Of a stretch of DNA of 64,000 nt, positions 18,589-27,953 are shown one piece after another (position 1 is the stretch's first letter; every line of letters starts with the position of its first letter). The DNA lies in assembly GCF_003290025.1 (NCBI RefSeq), contig NZ_QNHG01000003.1, forward strand, positions 460,460-524,459, written 5' to 3'. This DNA is from Pseudogemmobacter bohemicus. Its GTDB lineage: Bacteria; Pseudomonadota; Alphaproteobacteria; Rhodobacterales; Rhodobacteraceae. The position numbers and the translations under genes are program-made. A model generated the notes under the pieces. It was not told where the DNA came from, searched no databases, and saw only the letters and a program-made list of their open reading frames with translations.

Positions 18589-19338
18589 TCAGAGCCGGAT
18601 ACAGGCGATCAGCCGGCCATAATCGGCCTCGGCCGCATGGGTGGTGCGGCGATAGGAGAAGAAGCGCTCCGGATCGGAATAGGTGCAGCGTTGCACCCAT
18701 TCCGCATGGCCAATCCCGGCCGCGCGCAGGCGGTGCAGGCCATAGGCGGGCAGGTCGAACTGATACCGCCCGTTCTGGCCATTGGTGAAGAAGCGGGCAT
18801 TGCCCTGATCTTCGGACAGGAAATTCTGCAGGAATTCTTCGCTGACCTCATAAGCGGCCTGGCTGATGGTCGGGCCGATCACCGCGCTGATCCGCTCGCG
18901 ATGGGCGCCAAGGGCGGTCATGGCGTCGATTGTGGCCTCCAGCACGCCCTCCATCGCGCCGCGCCAGCCGGCATGGGCGGCGCCGATCACCCCGGCTTCC
19001 GGGTCGGCAAACAGCACCGGCTGGCAATCGGCGGTCAGCACCGACAGCGCGACGCCTGGCAGGCGTGTCACCATCGCATCGGCGCGGGGGCGGTCCTCCA
19101 TCGGCCCGGTCACGGTCACCACATCGGGCGAATGGACCTGATGCACCGAGAGAAGATGCGCGCCCCCGACCCCCATCGCCTCGGCGACGCGGGCACGGTT
19201 GATCGCGACGATCTCGGCCTGATCGCTTGAGCCAAAGCCGCAATTCAGCCCGGAAAAGATCCCCGAAGAGGCGCCTCCCTTGCGGGTGAAGAAACCATGG
19301 CGCATGGGGATCGCTGCGGAGGTGATGATTTCAAGCAT
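18589..19338 (-). CDS. pgeF: Peptidoglycan editing factor PgeF (YfiH, laccase-domain)
   Basis: 249 residues from the ATG at 19338, which overlaps the stop of the methyltransferase gene by 8 bases. It carries the multicopper-oxidase-like YfiH fold with the conserved metal-site residues in VHQVHSPDV, LTADCQPVL and GAAHAGWRGA. The E. coli homologue removes wrongly built muropeptides (L-Ser in place of L-Ala) during wall synthesis; purine or polyphenol oxidation has also been reported for the family. Last gene of the lgt-MidA-PgeF operon. Confidence 0.93.
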   Translation of the reverse strand: MLEIITSAAIPMRHGFFTRKGGASSGIFSGLNCGFGSSDQAEIVAINRARVAEAMGVGGAHLLSVHQVHSPDVVTVTGPMEDRPRADAMVTRLPGVALSVLTADCQPVLFADPEAGVIGAAHAGWRGAMEGVLEATIDAMTALGAHRERISAVIGPTISQAAYEVSEEFLQNFLSEDQGNARFFTNGQNGRYQFDLPAYGLHRLRAAGIGHAEWVQRCTYSDPERFFSYRRTTHAAEADYGRLIACIRL

Positions 19339-20419
19339 CGTCTCTGGCTCCCGTGTCATCGGACCCGGTGAAAAACCCGGCAGGCGCGGCTGTGTTGCAT
19401 GGATATATGGCGAGCGCTTTGAACAAAGACCCCATTTCTGCGGGATCGGTCAAGCGGCGTGCGGCAGCAAGCGGATCGTTTCGTGCCGCAGCCGGATGGG
19501 CGGCAAGCTGCTGAGCCCGGGTCCCGATGCCAAGCGCGGTGAGCAGCGCGCCCTGGGTCGTATAGGCGGCGCGTGCCGGTCGGGCCGCCAGTGCCAGCGC
19601 CCCGAAATCGACATGGGCGGTCAGATCGGCCTCGCCGGGGGCCTCGAACGGGTCGGTATAGCCATGGCGGGACAGGGCCTGAAACGTGTCGCCAAGGCTC
19701 TGCCAGCCGCCATAGTCAAGGATCAGCGCCAGGCCTTTATGGCGGATGATACGGCCCGCGATTTCGGCCATGACCGGGGCGGCGGCGGGGCAGATCTCGA
19801 TGATATCGCCTTCGCGGGCCTTGCTGAAATGCTCCAGCGCGGCCAGCGCACCGACCGGAAAAAGGCCCGGGGCCAGCCGGCCTTCGGACAGCCCGACCAT
19901 GGTTTCCGCCCAGGCCCCGCCCTTGCGGGTGAACTGGCGGATCGGCAACGCGTCGAAAAACTCATTTGCGACCAGGAAAAGCGGCTGTTCGGGCAGGTCC
20001 TGCACCCGATCGGCCCAGCGGAGCTGATGGCCGGCAAGCGTCTTCTCCTGAACCTCACGCAGCCTGGCCGAGGCTTCGACCAGCAGAATTTCTGCCCCGG
20101 CATGAAAGCCGGGGATGCGGGCGGTGGCGCGCAGGATATCGGCCATCAGCGTGCCACGACCGGGGCCACATTCCGCAAGCGTGAAGGGCGAGGGGCTGCC
20201 AAGATCCAGCCAGTATTGCGCAAGGCAGAGCCCCAGCACCTCGCCGAACATCTGGCTGATCTCGGGGGCGGTGACGAAATCGCCTTCGCGGCCAAAGGGC
20301 TCGCGGGTGGCGTAATAGCCATGATCCGGATGCAGCAGGCAATCGGCCATATACTCGGCGAGGCTGATCGGACCGCCCGAAAGGATGCGGCCCTGGATCA
20401 GATCCGCCAGCGGGGTCAT
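19331..20419 (-). CDS. Class I SAM-dependent methyltransferase, MidA/NDUFAF7 family
   Basis: 362 residues from the ATG at 20419, which overlaps the lgt stop as ATGA. COG1565/DUF185 signatures are [27 protein letters not shown], the SAM motif [17 protein letters not shown], and [14 protein letters not shown]. The mitochondrial homologue NDUFAF7 methylates an arginine of a complex I subunit during assembly; a similar role in bacterial NADH dehydrogenase assembly is plausible but unproven. The lgt-MidA-PgeF order is conserved in many alphaproteobacteria. Confidence 0.92.
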   Translation of the reverse strand: MTPLADLIQGRILSGGPISLAEYMADCLLHPDHGYYATREPFGREGDFVTAPEISQMFGEVLGLCLAQYWLDLGSPSPFTLAECGPGRGTLMADILRATARIPGFHAGAEILLVEASARLREVQEKTLAGHQLRWADRVQDLPEQPLFLVANEFFDALPIRQFTRKGGAWAETMVGLSEGRLAPGLFPVGALAALEHFSKAREGDIIEICPAAAPVMAEIAGRIIRHKGLALILDYGGWQSLGDTFQALSRHGYTDPFEAPGEADLTAHVDFGALALAARPARAAYTTQGALLTALGIGTRAQQLAAHPAAARNDPLAAARRLTDPAEMGSLFKALAIYPCNTAAPAGFFTGSDDTGARDDA

Positions 20420-21321
20420 GCCGTCACAGCCCGCGGGCTTTGTGTGCGGAACACGAACCACAACCCGACAAGGATCATCGGCAAAGACAGCGTCTGCCCC
20501 ATGGTCAGGCCCCAGCCGTTGATATGGAAGGCAAGGCCCAGCAGGTTATCCGGCCCGACGAATTGCAGATCGGGCTGGCGGACGAATTCGACGAGGAAAC
20601 GCGCCAGCCCATAGCCCGCGATGAACACCCCCATGATCCGCCCCGGAAAGCGCAGCCAGCCGCGCTTCCAGATCAGCCAGAAGATCAGCGCGCCCAAAAG
20701 CAGCCCCTCAAGTGCGGCCTCGTAAAGCTGGCTTGGATGGCGGGCGCAAAGCGTCAGCACACCGGGGCAGTTCTGTGCCGCCTCGCCGGGGAAGATCACG
20801 CCCCAGGGCAGATCGGTCTGGCGGCCCCAGAGTTCGGCATTGATGAAATTCGCAAGCCGCCCGAACAACAGTCCCGGCGTCACCCCATAGGCGAACAGAT
20901 CCCCGACCGAGAGAGCGACCAGCTTTTCGCGCCGCGCAAAGATCAGCCCCGCCACCGCGACGCCAAGGAAGCCGCCATGGAAGGACATGCCGCCATCCCA
21001 GAGCCTTAGCGCCGCCATCGGATCGGCCATGAAGTTCTCAGGCGAGAGATAGCGCGCCGGCTGGTAGAACAGCACATAGCCCAGCCGGCCGCCGATGATC
21101 ACGCCAAGGATCACCCAGGTCAGCAACCGCTCGACCTGGTCGGGCGTCATTGGCGCCTTGCCCGGAACCCAGAGAGACGCGGTTTTGACCGCCTTTGTCA
21201 CCAGCCACCAGCCCAGCAGCAGCCCGGCAATATAGGCCACCGCATACCAGCGCAGCGCGAAGGTCATGCCGAAAAGATCGACAGAGAAGATATCAGGGGA
21301 GATATTCGGGAAAGGGATCAT
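20416..21321 (-). CDS. lgt: Prolipoprotein diacylglyceryl transferase
   Basis: 301 residues from the ATG at 21321 ([14 protein letters not shown]), the usual Lgt start; a longer frame upstream is basic and unlikely. It is a polytopic inner-membrane protein with about seven helices and the Lgt signature [10 protein letters not shown] plus [14 protein letters not shown] and [12 protein letters not shown]. It transfers diacylglycerol from phosphatidylglycerol to the lipobox Cys, the first step of lipoprotein maturation. First gene of its operon; divergent from the BMFP gene. Confidence 0.98.
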   Translation of the reverse strand: MIPFPNISPDIFSVDLFGMTFALRWYAVAYIAGLLLGWWLVTKAVKTASLWVPGKAPMTPDQVERLLTWVILGVIIGGRLGYVLFYQPARYLSPENFMADPMAALRLWDGGMSFHGGFLGVAVAGLIFARREKLVALSVGDLFAYGVTPGLLFGRLANFINAELWGRQTDLPWGVIFPGEAAQNCPGVLTLCARHPSQLYEAALEGLLLGALIFWLIWKRGWLRFPGRIMGVFIAGYGLARFLVEFVRQPDLQFVGPDNLLGLAFHINGWGLTMGQTLSLPMILVGLWFVFRTQSPRAVTA

Positions 21322-21515
21322 CCGCTTGTTCCTGCTGCCGGCGCGGTGCGAGTGGCCGGGTTGCTTTGCTTGTGTTGCGGGCAAAGGGCGAAGTCAACCA
21401 CAGGGGCGGGGCAGACACTTTGGGGGAGCCGACACTTGTAGAGCCGCACAGAGGCGCGCATATAGGGGCAAAGCGACCCGGAACCCTCCGGAACCAGCGA
21501 CAAGGGATGGCCAGG

Positions 21516-21776
21516 ATGCAAAGCCGAAACAAATTCCTCGATGATATGAGCCAGCTGATGACCAATGCCATGGGCGTGGCGCAGGGCGCGCGGACCGAGG
21601 CGGAAACGGCGATGAAAAGCATGGTCGACCGCTGGATGGCGGGGCGCGATTTCGTCACCCGCGAGGAATTTGATGCCGTGCGCCTGATGGCGCAAAAGGC
21701 GCGCGAGGAGAACGAGGCGCTGTCGGCACGGATCGCGGCGCTTGAGGCGGCGGCTAAGGGCGCGAAGGCGAAGTAA
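21516..21776 (+). CDS. BMFP-domain protein, UbiK-like accessory factor
   Basis: 86 residues from the ATG at 21516; a second ATG at 21507 is in frame, but AAGGG is better placed for the internal one. The body is an amphipathic helix then a coiled coil (REEFDAVRLMAQKAREENEALSARIAALEAA), the BMFP/DUF526 pattern. The E. coli relative UbiK binds UbiJ and lipids in ubiquinone biosynthesis, and the Brucella relative promotes membrane fusion in vitro. No ubi genes are adjacent. Confidence 0.85.
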   Translation: MQSRNKFLDDMSQLMTNAMGVAQGARTEAETAMKSMVDRWMAGRDFVTREEFDAVRLMAQKAREENEALSARIAALEAAAKGAKAK

Positions 21777-21794
21777 CCTGTCCTGCGGGATTGC

Positions 21795-21825
21795 AAAAGG
21801 CACCGGATGCTCTCCGGTGCCTTTT
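21795..21825 (+). terminator. Bidirectional terminator between BMFP and next gene
   Basis: 13-bp perfect stem AAAAGGCACCGGA (21795-21807 with 21813-21825) and loop TGCTC, with T4 on both strands. It serves the BMFP gene and, with less space, the convergent gene ending at 21852. Confidence 0.88.
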
Positions 21826-21851
21826 GTATTTTCAGGGGATGACGCGGGGTG

Positions 21852-22313
21852 TCACGGGCGGATCGAATCCATCAGCGCCCGCCATTCCAGATAGGCTTTC
21901 TCCTGATCCGGCAGGGGCGTCAGATCGGCGCCGGCCTCAAGCAGCGTTGCGATGGTGCGCGCTTTCAGCGCTGCCTCGCCGGGGCAGGTCGCGGCTGCAT
22001 TGTCCAGCTGCGCAAAGGCCGGCACCTCGTATTTCGCGATGATGCTGTCGGTATCGAGCTTCAGCGCGCCATAGGCCAGCAGGTCGAACCCGTCGGTCAG
22101 CAGCGAATGCTCGGCATCGCTGAGGCTGGAGCCCGGGCAGTTCTGGCTGAGAACCAGCGTGTTCTCCATATCCCTGAGCAGCTGGTCGGCAGTCGCAGGG
22201 TCCTGTGCAAAGCCAGACATATCGGGCAGGGTGATATAGACCTTGCCATCGGCAAGCGCCGCCGTGGCGCCAAGGCCGGTGATCAGCCCGGCAGCCAGGA
22301 AGATGCGTTTCAT
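21852..22313 (-). CDS. Exported protein, unknown
   Basis: 153 residues from the ATG at 22313, preceded by GCGAGG. Signal peptide MKRIFLAAGLITGLGATAALA with cleavage near residue 22. The mature part has two Cys (SQNCPGSS and AATCPGEA), likely a disulfide, and no catalytic motif I recognise. It is isolated, convergent with the BMFP gene and divergent from the VOC gene. Confidence 0.75.
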   Translation of the reverse strand: MKRIFLAAGLITGLGATAALADGKVYITLPDMSGFAQDPATADQLLRDMENTLVLSQNCPGSSLSDAEHSLLTDGFDLLAYGALKLDTDSIIAKYEVPAFAQLDNAAATCPGEAALKARTIATLLEAGADLTPLPDQEKAYLEWRALMDSIRP

Positions 22314-22521
22314 GGGCATAACCTCGCAGAGTTGCCAGCGGAGTATTGCGCCGCGCGGCAGGGCGCGAACAGGGCGGGTTTCCTGACCCTCCCGGGCGGT
22401 GCCGGTCCGATCACAACCCTGCGATCCCTGCACAGGATCGGTGCGGGAATCGCTGTTTTCGCAGGCCGCTTGCCCGCCTATCTCACGGGTAAACATTTTC
22501 GTGAAAAGGGAGAGCGATCTC

Positions 22522-23007
22522 ATGTCCACCCCGATCCATCCCGCCACCCGTGTGGGTCATGTCCATCTCAGGGTCTCGGACCTTGACCGTGCGATCGGCT
22601 TTTACTCCGGCGTGCTGGGATTCGATGTCACGCAGCGCTATGGCACCCAGGCGGCCTTCCTGTCGGCGGGCGGCTATCACCATCATATCGGGCTGAACAC
22701 CTGGGAATCTCTGGGTGGAAGCCGGCCGGCGCCGGGAACGGTGGGGCTTTACCATTCGGCTTTCCTCTATCCCGACCGCAAGGCGCTGGCCAATGCGCTG
22801 AAACGGCTGGTCGGGGCGGATTACCCGCTGACCGGCGCTTCGGATCATGGGGTGAGCGAGGCGCTTTACCTCGACGATCCCGATGGCAATGGGGTCGAGC
22901 TGTATTGGGACCGGCCCGAAGCGGATTGGCCGAGGGACGGGAAGGGCGGGCTCGTGATGTTCACGAAACGCCTCGATCTTGCGAAGCTGCTGTCAGAGGC
23001 GGAGTGA
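22522..23007 (+). CDS. VOC family protein (glyoxalase/extradiol dioxygenase-like)
   Basis: 161 residues with AAAAGGGAGAG as ribosome binding site. One vicinal-oxygen-chelate domain pair: HVHLRVSDLDRAIGFYSGVLGFDV at the N-terminus and ALYLDDPDGNGVELYWDRP at the C-terminus. Likely metal ligands are the His in HVHLRV, HHHIGLN and the Glu in GVELYWD. It resembles the YwbC/CatE-like group; substrate unknown. Apparently monocistronic. Confidence 0.85.
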   Translation: MSTPIHPATRVGHVHLRVSDLDRAIGFYSGVLGFDVTQRYGTQAAFLSAGGYHHHIGLNTWESLGGSRPAPGTVGLYHSAFLYPDRKALANALKRLVGADYPLTGASDHGVSEALYLDDPDGNGVELYWDRPEADWPRDGKGGLVMFTKRLDLAKLLSEAE

Positions 23008-23075
23008 AGGCAGGGGGCTGACGGCGCCGGGTTGATGGCAGCGGGTTGACGGCAACTGACAGACGGGGCCGGGCC

Positions 23076-23945
23076 TCAGCGCCGGATCAGCCGGGCGGCG
23101 GCCGAGGCGCCCCAGCCGGCAAAGGCCGCAATCGCCAGCGACAACAGGCCGTAAAGCAAAGGCTGCTCGCGCGAGAGATTGAAGACCATGCGCTCCAGCC
23201 CCTCTTTGCGCACCCGGATCCAGCGTTCGTGATTGGCGATCACGCGGCCGTCGCGCAAGAGGAACATCCGCACCCGGTAGACGCCCTCGGTCAGGTTCGA
23301 GGGCAGCGTCAGATCGGCGCGAAACAGGGTCTGTTCCGACAGCTGCACCCGGTTTTCCAGCAGACGGTAACGGCCCTCCCCGGTGCGGACCCGGATCATC
23401 GAGCGGATGAACTCCCCTTCCGCCAGCAGGATCGGGAACATCGGCACGCTGTCGGGGTCGCCGCCCCGTGCCACCCAGGTCTGCATCGCGGCATCGGCGG
23501 CTTCCAGATGCACCAGCTGGTCGATGGAGATCGCATGTTTGCGGTTCTCCTCGGCGCTCAGGATCTCGTTCAGCCGGCCGGTGGTGGCGACGGCATAGAA
23601 ACTGGGCGCACTGGAGATATTAACCGAATCCTTGTTGATCCAGATGCCGGCGACACGTTCCTTGCGACGCACGGTGACGGGGCCGGAGGGCCCTTCGGCC
23701 GTGACGATCACATCCAGCCGCCCCTCGGGCGCCGGTGCATCGCGGCGCACCGCGCCATAGACGAGAATCTCGTCGCCATCGAAATTCGCGGTGATTGCGA
23801 CGCGGTTCTGGCTGAGGCCGGAGACGATGGTTTCAACTGGGGTTTCAACTGGGGGGGCCGCGGGGGCATCGCCACCGGGCGCCTCCTGGGCCGGGGCCGG
23901 GGCGGCGAGGCAAGTGAGCGCGAGCAGAAAGGCGATCCGCCTCAT
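23076..23945 (-). CDS. TIGR02186 family membrane-anchored protein
   Basis: 289 residues: signal peptide to about residue 19 (ending PAQEAPGG), a periplasmic beta-rich domain (VSGLSQNRVAITANFDGDEILVYGAV is the family opening), and a C-terminal membrane helix (about 262-283) with basic tail RLIRR. TIGR02186 is an alphaproteobacterial family of unknown function found next to TauE/SafE exporters. Here its ATG overlaps the exporter stop as ATGA, so it is likely its partner or regulator. Confidence 0.88.
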   Translation of the reverse strand: MRRIAFLLALTCLAAPAPAQEAPGGDAPAAPPVETPVETIVSGLSQNRVAITANFDGDEILVYGAVRRDAPAPEGRLDVIVTAEGPSGPVTVRRKERVAGIWINKDSVNISSAPSFYAVATTGRLNEILSAEENRKHAISIDQLVHLEAADAAMQTWVARGGDPDSVPMFPILLAEGEFIRSMIRVRTGEGRYRLLENRVQLSEQTLFRADLTLPSNLTEGVYRVRMFLLRDGRVIANHERWIRVRKEGLERMVFNLSREQPLLYGLLSLAIAAFAGWGASAAARLIRR

Positions 23946-24862
23946 GGCAGCACCCCAGGCATCACGGAATACAGCTCTGCCGGGCGGATCAGCAGATCGA
24001 CCGCGATTCGCAGCGCCACCGCGACCACCAGCAGCGACAAGAGAACGCGCAGCTGCTCGGCCTTGAGATAGACGCCGACGCGGCTGCCGATCTGCGCCCC
24101 GATCACGCCGCCGAAGATCAGCACCAGCGCCAGCATCATATCAACGGTCTGCGAGGTGACCGAATGCATGACCGTGGTAAAGGCCGAGACGAAGATGATC
24201 TGAAAAAGCGAGGTGCCGATCACCACCTTGGTCGGCATGCCCAAGAGGTAAATCATCGCTGGGACGAGGATAAAGCCGCCACCGACCCCCATGATCGCGG
24301 CCAGAAAGCCGGTGAAGGCGCCAATCGCCAGCGGCGGGATCACCGAGATATAAAGCCCCGAGGCGCGGAATTTCATCTTGAAGGGCAGGCCATGCGCCCA
24401 GGAATGGGTATGGGCGCGCCGGACCTGCACCTTGCCGCCCCGCGTGCGCAAAAGCGCCCGCAGGCTTTCTTGCAGCATGGTGGCGCCGATGAAGCCCAGG
24501 AAGACCACATAAGAAATCTGCACGAAGAGATCGACCTGGCCCAGCGATTGCATCAGAGCAAAGACCCAGATGCCGATGGCCGATCCGAGGAAGCCGCCGG
24601 CCAGCAGCACCAGCCCCATGCGAAAATCGACCGCCTTGCGCTTCATCTGCGCCAATACGCCCGAGACCGAGGAGGCCACGACCTGGTTCGCCCCGGTCGC
24701 GACGGCCACCGCCGGCGGAACGCCGATGAAGAAGAGAAGCGGGGTGATCAGAAAGCCGCCGCCGACCCCGAACATGCCCGAGAGAAACCCCACGATGCCG
24801 CCGATCCCGAACAGCAGGAAAACATTGACCGAAACCTCGGCGATGGGGAGGTAGAGCTGCAT
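23942..24862 (-). CDS. TauE/SafE family sulfite or organosulfonate exporter
   Basis: 306 residues from the ATG at 24862; an in-frame TTG four codons upstream is possible. About eight membrane helices with two family repeats, GGIVGFLSGMFGVGGGFLITPLL and FTGFLAAIMGVGGGFILVPAMIYLLGMP. Members export sulfite, sulfoacetate or similar anions, sometimes import them. The substrate cannot be read here. Translationally coupled to the TIGR02186 gene. Confidence 0.92.
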   Translation of the reverse strand: MQLYLPIAEVSVNVFLLFGIGGIVGFLSGMFGVGGGFLITPLLFFIGVPPAVAVATGANQVVASSVSGVLAQMKRKAVDFRMGLVLLAGGFLGSAIGIWVFALMQSLGQVDLFVQISYVVFLGFIGATMLQESLRALLRTRGGKVQVRRAHTHSWAHGLPFKMKFRASGLYISVIPPLAIGAFTGFLAAIMGVGGGFILVPAMIYLLGMPTKVVIGTSLFQIIFVSAFTTVMHSVTSQTVDMMLALVLIFGGVIGAQIGSRVGVYLKAEQLRVLLSLLVVAVALRIAVDLLIRPAELYSVMPGVLP

Positions 24863-24949
24863 CGGAAGGGGCAAGCCGGAACAAGCGGGAGGGAAGGGTC
24901 TTGCCCCAGGTTTGCCCGGCTGCGTCCGGATGTCAAACCGGGTTTCGGT

Positions 24950-25744
24950 TCAGGCGAGGTCGCGCAGGTATCGGCGCAAAATCCGTTCCAGTTTTGCCGC
25001 ACCTAAGGGGGCCATGGCCTTGGTATGGTCATGGCTGATCGCCTCGTCCGAGAGGCCGGCGGCCATATTGGTGATGGTGGAGATAGCAGCGACCTCAAGG
25101 CCGAGGAAGCGGGCAAGGATCACCTCGGGCACGGTGGACATGCCGACCGCATCGCCGCCAAGGAGCTTCAGCATGCGGATCTCGGCAGGGGTCTCGAAGG
25201 AGGGGCCGGAATACCAGCAATAGACGCCCTCGGGCAGCGGGATCGATTCGGCCGCTGCCGCCCGGGCCAGGGCTTTGCGCAGGCGCGGTGAATGGGCCTT
25301 GGTCATCGGCACGAAACGGGCATCAGTGGGCTCGCCGATCAGGGGATTGCGGCCGTTATAATTGATGTGGTCGGAAAGCAGCATCAGATCGCCCGGAGGG
25401 ATGTCGGGGCGCAGCGAGCCTGCGGCATTGGTGACGATCAGATCGCGCGCGCCAAGGTCGCGCAGGGTCTCAAGCGCCACGCGCATCGCGGCGGGATTGC
25501 CGTTTTCATAGTAATGCTCGCGCGCTCCGAAGACGGCGACGCGGATGCCGTCGAAATCTCCGATATGGAGATGCGGGTTATGGCCCGAGACCGAAACATG
25601 CGGGAAGCCGGGCAGGTCGGCATAGGGGATGGCCGGGCCGTCAACGGCTTTCGCGAGATGTCCGAGGCCCGAGCCGAGGATCAGGCCGAGGCGGATGGGG
25701 GCGGTGCCAGCGCGGGCGCGGATGATCTCGGTGGCGGTGGTCAT
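24950..25744 (-). CDS. punA: Purine-nucleoside phosphorylase (trimeric type)
   Basis: 264 residues from the ATG at 25744. Signatures of the PNP/PUNA family are LILGSGLGHLA, VSGHNPHLHIG, REHYYENGNP, NAAGSLRPDIPPGDLMLLSDHIN, SGPSFETPAEIRML and VGMSTVPEVILA. It splits inosine or guanosine with phosphate to base and ribose-1-phosphate. The BMP-type ABC importer genes lie just upstream on the same strand, separated by an 86-base gap holding a repeat, and such importers carry nucleosides, so together they suggest purine salvage. Confidence 0.94.
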   Translation of the reverse strand: MTTATEIIRARAGTAPIRLGLILGSGLGHLAKAVDGPAIPYADLPGFPHVSVSGHNPHLHIGDFDGIRVAVFGAREHYYENGNPAAMRVALETLRDLGARDLIVTNAAGSLRPDIPPGDLMLLSDHINYNGRNPLIGEPTDARFVPMTKAHSPRLRKALARAAAAESIPLPEGVYCWYSGPSFETPAEIRMLKLLGGDAVGMSTVPEVILARFLGLEVAAISTITNMAAGLSDEAISHDHTKAMAPLGAAKLERILRRYLRDLA

Positions 25745-25773
25745 GGGCGGTGTTCCGTGATGGCCGGGCAAGC

Positions 25774-25824
25774 CGGGGGCGCTTCGCCCCCCGGACCCCC
25801 AGAGGATATTTAAGGACAGATGAA
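25774..25824 (+). repeat. Dispersed intergenic repeat, full unit
   Basis: Hairpin gggggcgcttcgcccccc followed by ggacccccagaggatatttaaggacagatgaa, nearly the unit at 6989. It lies between the BMP permease gene and punA. Confidence 0.75.
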
Positions 25825-25830
25825 AGCGGC

Positions 25831-26859
25831 TCAGCGTTCTTTCACATAGGGTTCGCCACCGGCGCGGGGCGGGATGGCCTTGCCGATGAAGCCCGCAAGC
25901 ACGAGGACGGTCAGGATATAGGGCAGGGCGTCGAGGATCGGGCCGGGAACGCGGAACTGCACGATGGCGGTCACGATATCGGGGCGCAGCGCCAGTGCCT
26001 GGAAGAAGCCGAACAAGAGGCAGGCCCAGAGCGCCGCGACCGGGCGCCATTTCGCGAAGATCAGCGCGGCCAGCGCGATATAGCCGCGTCCGGCGGTCAT
26101 ATCGCGTCCGAACCCGGCCTGGAGCGCGGTGGACATATAGGCACCTGCAAGGCCGCAGAGGATGCCGGTGATGATCAGCGCCGAATAGCGCAGCCTGACC
26201 ACCGAGATGCCGGCGGTATCGACCGCGGCCGGATTCTCGCCCACCGCGCGCAGTCTCAGCCCGTAGCGGGTGCGATACATCAGCCCCCAGGTCAGCGGCA
26301 CGATGGCGAAGGCCAGATAGACGAGGATGGCATGGCCCGAGATCACCTCGGCATAGAAGGGGCCGAAGCCGGGGATGCGGCGGATCGTTTCGGTAAAGGG
26401 CAGCGTCACCGGGCTGAAACGGGCGTCCCCGGCCAGCTGCGGCGTGCGGCCGCCCTGGCCGAAGATGCTTTGCGCGATCAGCACGGTCAGGCCGGCGGCG
26501 ATGAAGTTCAGCGCAAAGCCCGAGATCAGCTGATTGCCCCGGAAGGTGATCGAGGCGATGCCATGGATCATGGCGAAGACAATCGAGGCGAGGATGCCGG
26601 CGATAAGCCCCCAGATCACCGGCGGGAACAGCGCCTTTGCCCAGGTGAGGTCAAGGCCGAAAAGGGCCCATGTCGGTGTTGCCGCGGTCAGGGCTGCGAT
26701 GGCGGCCGAGGTCATGGCGGCGATCAGCATCTTGCCCTCGAGCCCGATATCGAAAATCCCGGCGCGTTCCGACCAGAGACCGGCAAGGCAGGCCAGCAGC
26801 AAGGGCGTTGCCAGGCGCACTGTAGAATCAAGGAGTTGCAGGACAGAGGCGTAATCCAT
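25831..26859 (-). CDS. BMP-type ABC transporter permease 2 (NupQ-like)
   Basis: 342 residues from the ATG at 26859, which shares one base with the stop of the other permease gene (TGATG). About nine membrane helices; family signatures GIFDIGLEGKMLIAAM and FRGNQLISGFALNF. One of two unlike permeases of a nucleoside or BMP-family importer. Last gene of the importer operon. Confidence 0.93.
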   Translation of the reverse strand: MDYASVLQLLDSTVRLATPLLLACLAGLWSERAGIFDIGLEGKMLIAAMTSAAIAALTAATPTWALFGLDLTWAKALFPPVIWGLIAGILASIVFAMIHGIASITFRGNQLISGFALNFIAAGLTVLIAQSIFGQGGRTPQLAGDARFSPVTLPFTETIRRIPGFGPFYAEVISGHAILVYLAFAIVPLTWGLMYRTRYGLRLRAVGENPAAVDTAGISVVRLRYSALIITGILCGLAGAYMSTALQAGFGRDMTAGRGYIALAALIFAKWRPVAALWACLLFGFFQALALRPDIVTAIVQFRVPGPILDALPYILTVLVLAGFIGKAIPPRAGGEPYVKER

Positions 26860-27953
26860 CACGCGGCCTTTGCTTGTGGCAGGCGGACGAAGACGCGCTC
26901 CAGCCCCATGCGCACCATCATGTCGAGCGCTCCGGTGAAGAGGATGACGAGACCCTGGATCACCACCCGCATCTCGATAGGGATTGAGGTCATAAAGCCC
27001 AGCTCTGACCCGCCCTGGAAGATGAAGCCGAAGAGGAACGCGGCCAGCACCACACCCAGCGGATGGTTGCGCCCCATCAGCGCCACCGCGATGCCGATGA
27101 AGCCGGCGCCGGCGGCGGAATTCCCGAGAAGGCGGCCGGCATCGCCCATCACGTTGTTGACCGACATCAACCCGGCCAGCGCGCCCGAGATCAGGAGCGC
27201 GACCATCGTGGTTTTTACCGCGCCGATGCCGGCATAGCGGGCGGCGCCCTCGGATTTTCCGAAGGCGCGGATGCGGAAACCGGTGCGGCTGTGCCAGAGG
27301 AGCAGCCAGATCAGAGCCGCTGCCGCCAGCGCCAGAAACAGCGTCACATTGACGGGCACGGTGCGCGGGAACAAAAGGTCCAGCCCGGGGATCTGGTTGA
27401 AACGCGGCAGCGCGGCCTCGGGCGGGAAGCGGGCGCTGGAAGGGTCCTGCGAACCGATCGGGCGCAGCACATCGACCAGCATGAACATGAGCAGGCTGGC
27501 CGCGATATAGTTGAACATGATCGTGGTGATCACGATATGGCTGCCGCGTTTCGCCTGCAGCCAGGCCGGTATCGCGATCCAGGCCGCGCCGAAAGCGGCG
27601 GCGGCGATGGTGGCGCCGAGAAGCGCCAGCGTCCAGTGTGGCCAGGGGATATAAAGGCAGGCCAGCGCCACACCAAGCCCGCCAAGCTGCGCCTGACCCT
27701 CGCCGCCGATATTGAAAAGGCCGGCATGGAAGGCAACCGTCACCGCCAGCCCGGTAAAGATGAAGCTGGTGGTGTAAAACAGCGTATGCCCCCAGCCCGA
27801 GGCGGTCATCAGCGAGCCCTTGACCATGGTGGTCAGCGCGAACCAGGGGCTCTCACCGATGGACAGGATCACCAGCGCCGCCACCAATGCGGCAAGCGTC
27901 AGCGAAATCAGCGGCACGAGGACCAGATCGGCCCATTTCGGCAAGGGCCGCAT
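26859..27953 (-). CDS. BMP-type ABC transporter permease 1 (NupP-like)
   Basis: 364 residues with about ten membrane helices; family signature FHAGLFNIGGEGQAQLGGLG and the cytoplasmic loop RAFGKSEGAARYAGI. It pairs with the permease downstream. Its ATG shares one base with the ATPase stop (TGATG), as in the next junction, so the operon is tightly coupled. Confidence 0.93.
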   Translation of the reverse strand: MRPLPKWADLVLVPLISLTLAALVAALVILSIGESPWFALTTMVKGSLMTASGWGHTLFYTTSFIFTGLAVTVAFHAGLFNIGGEGQAQLGGLGVALACLYIPWPHWTLALLGATIAAAAFGAAWIAIPAWLQAKRGSHIVITTIMFNYIAASLLMFMLVDVLRPIGSQDPSSARFPPEAALPRFNQIPGLDLLFPRTVPVNVTLFLALAAAALIWLLLWHSRTGFRIRAFGKSEGAARYAGIGAVKTTMVALLISGALAGLMSVNNVMGDAGRLLGNSAAGAGFIGIAVALMGRNHPLGVVLAAFLFGFIFQGGSELGFMTSIPIEMRVVIQGLVILFTGALDMMVRMGLERVFVRLPQAKAA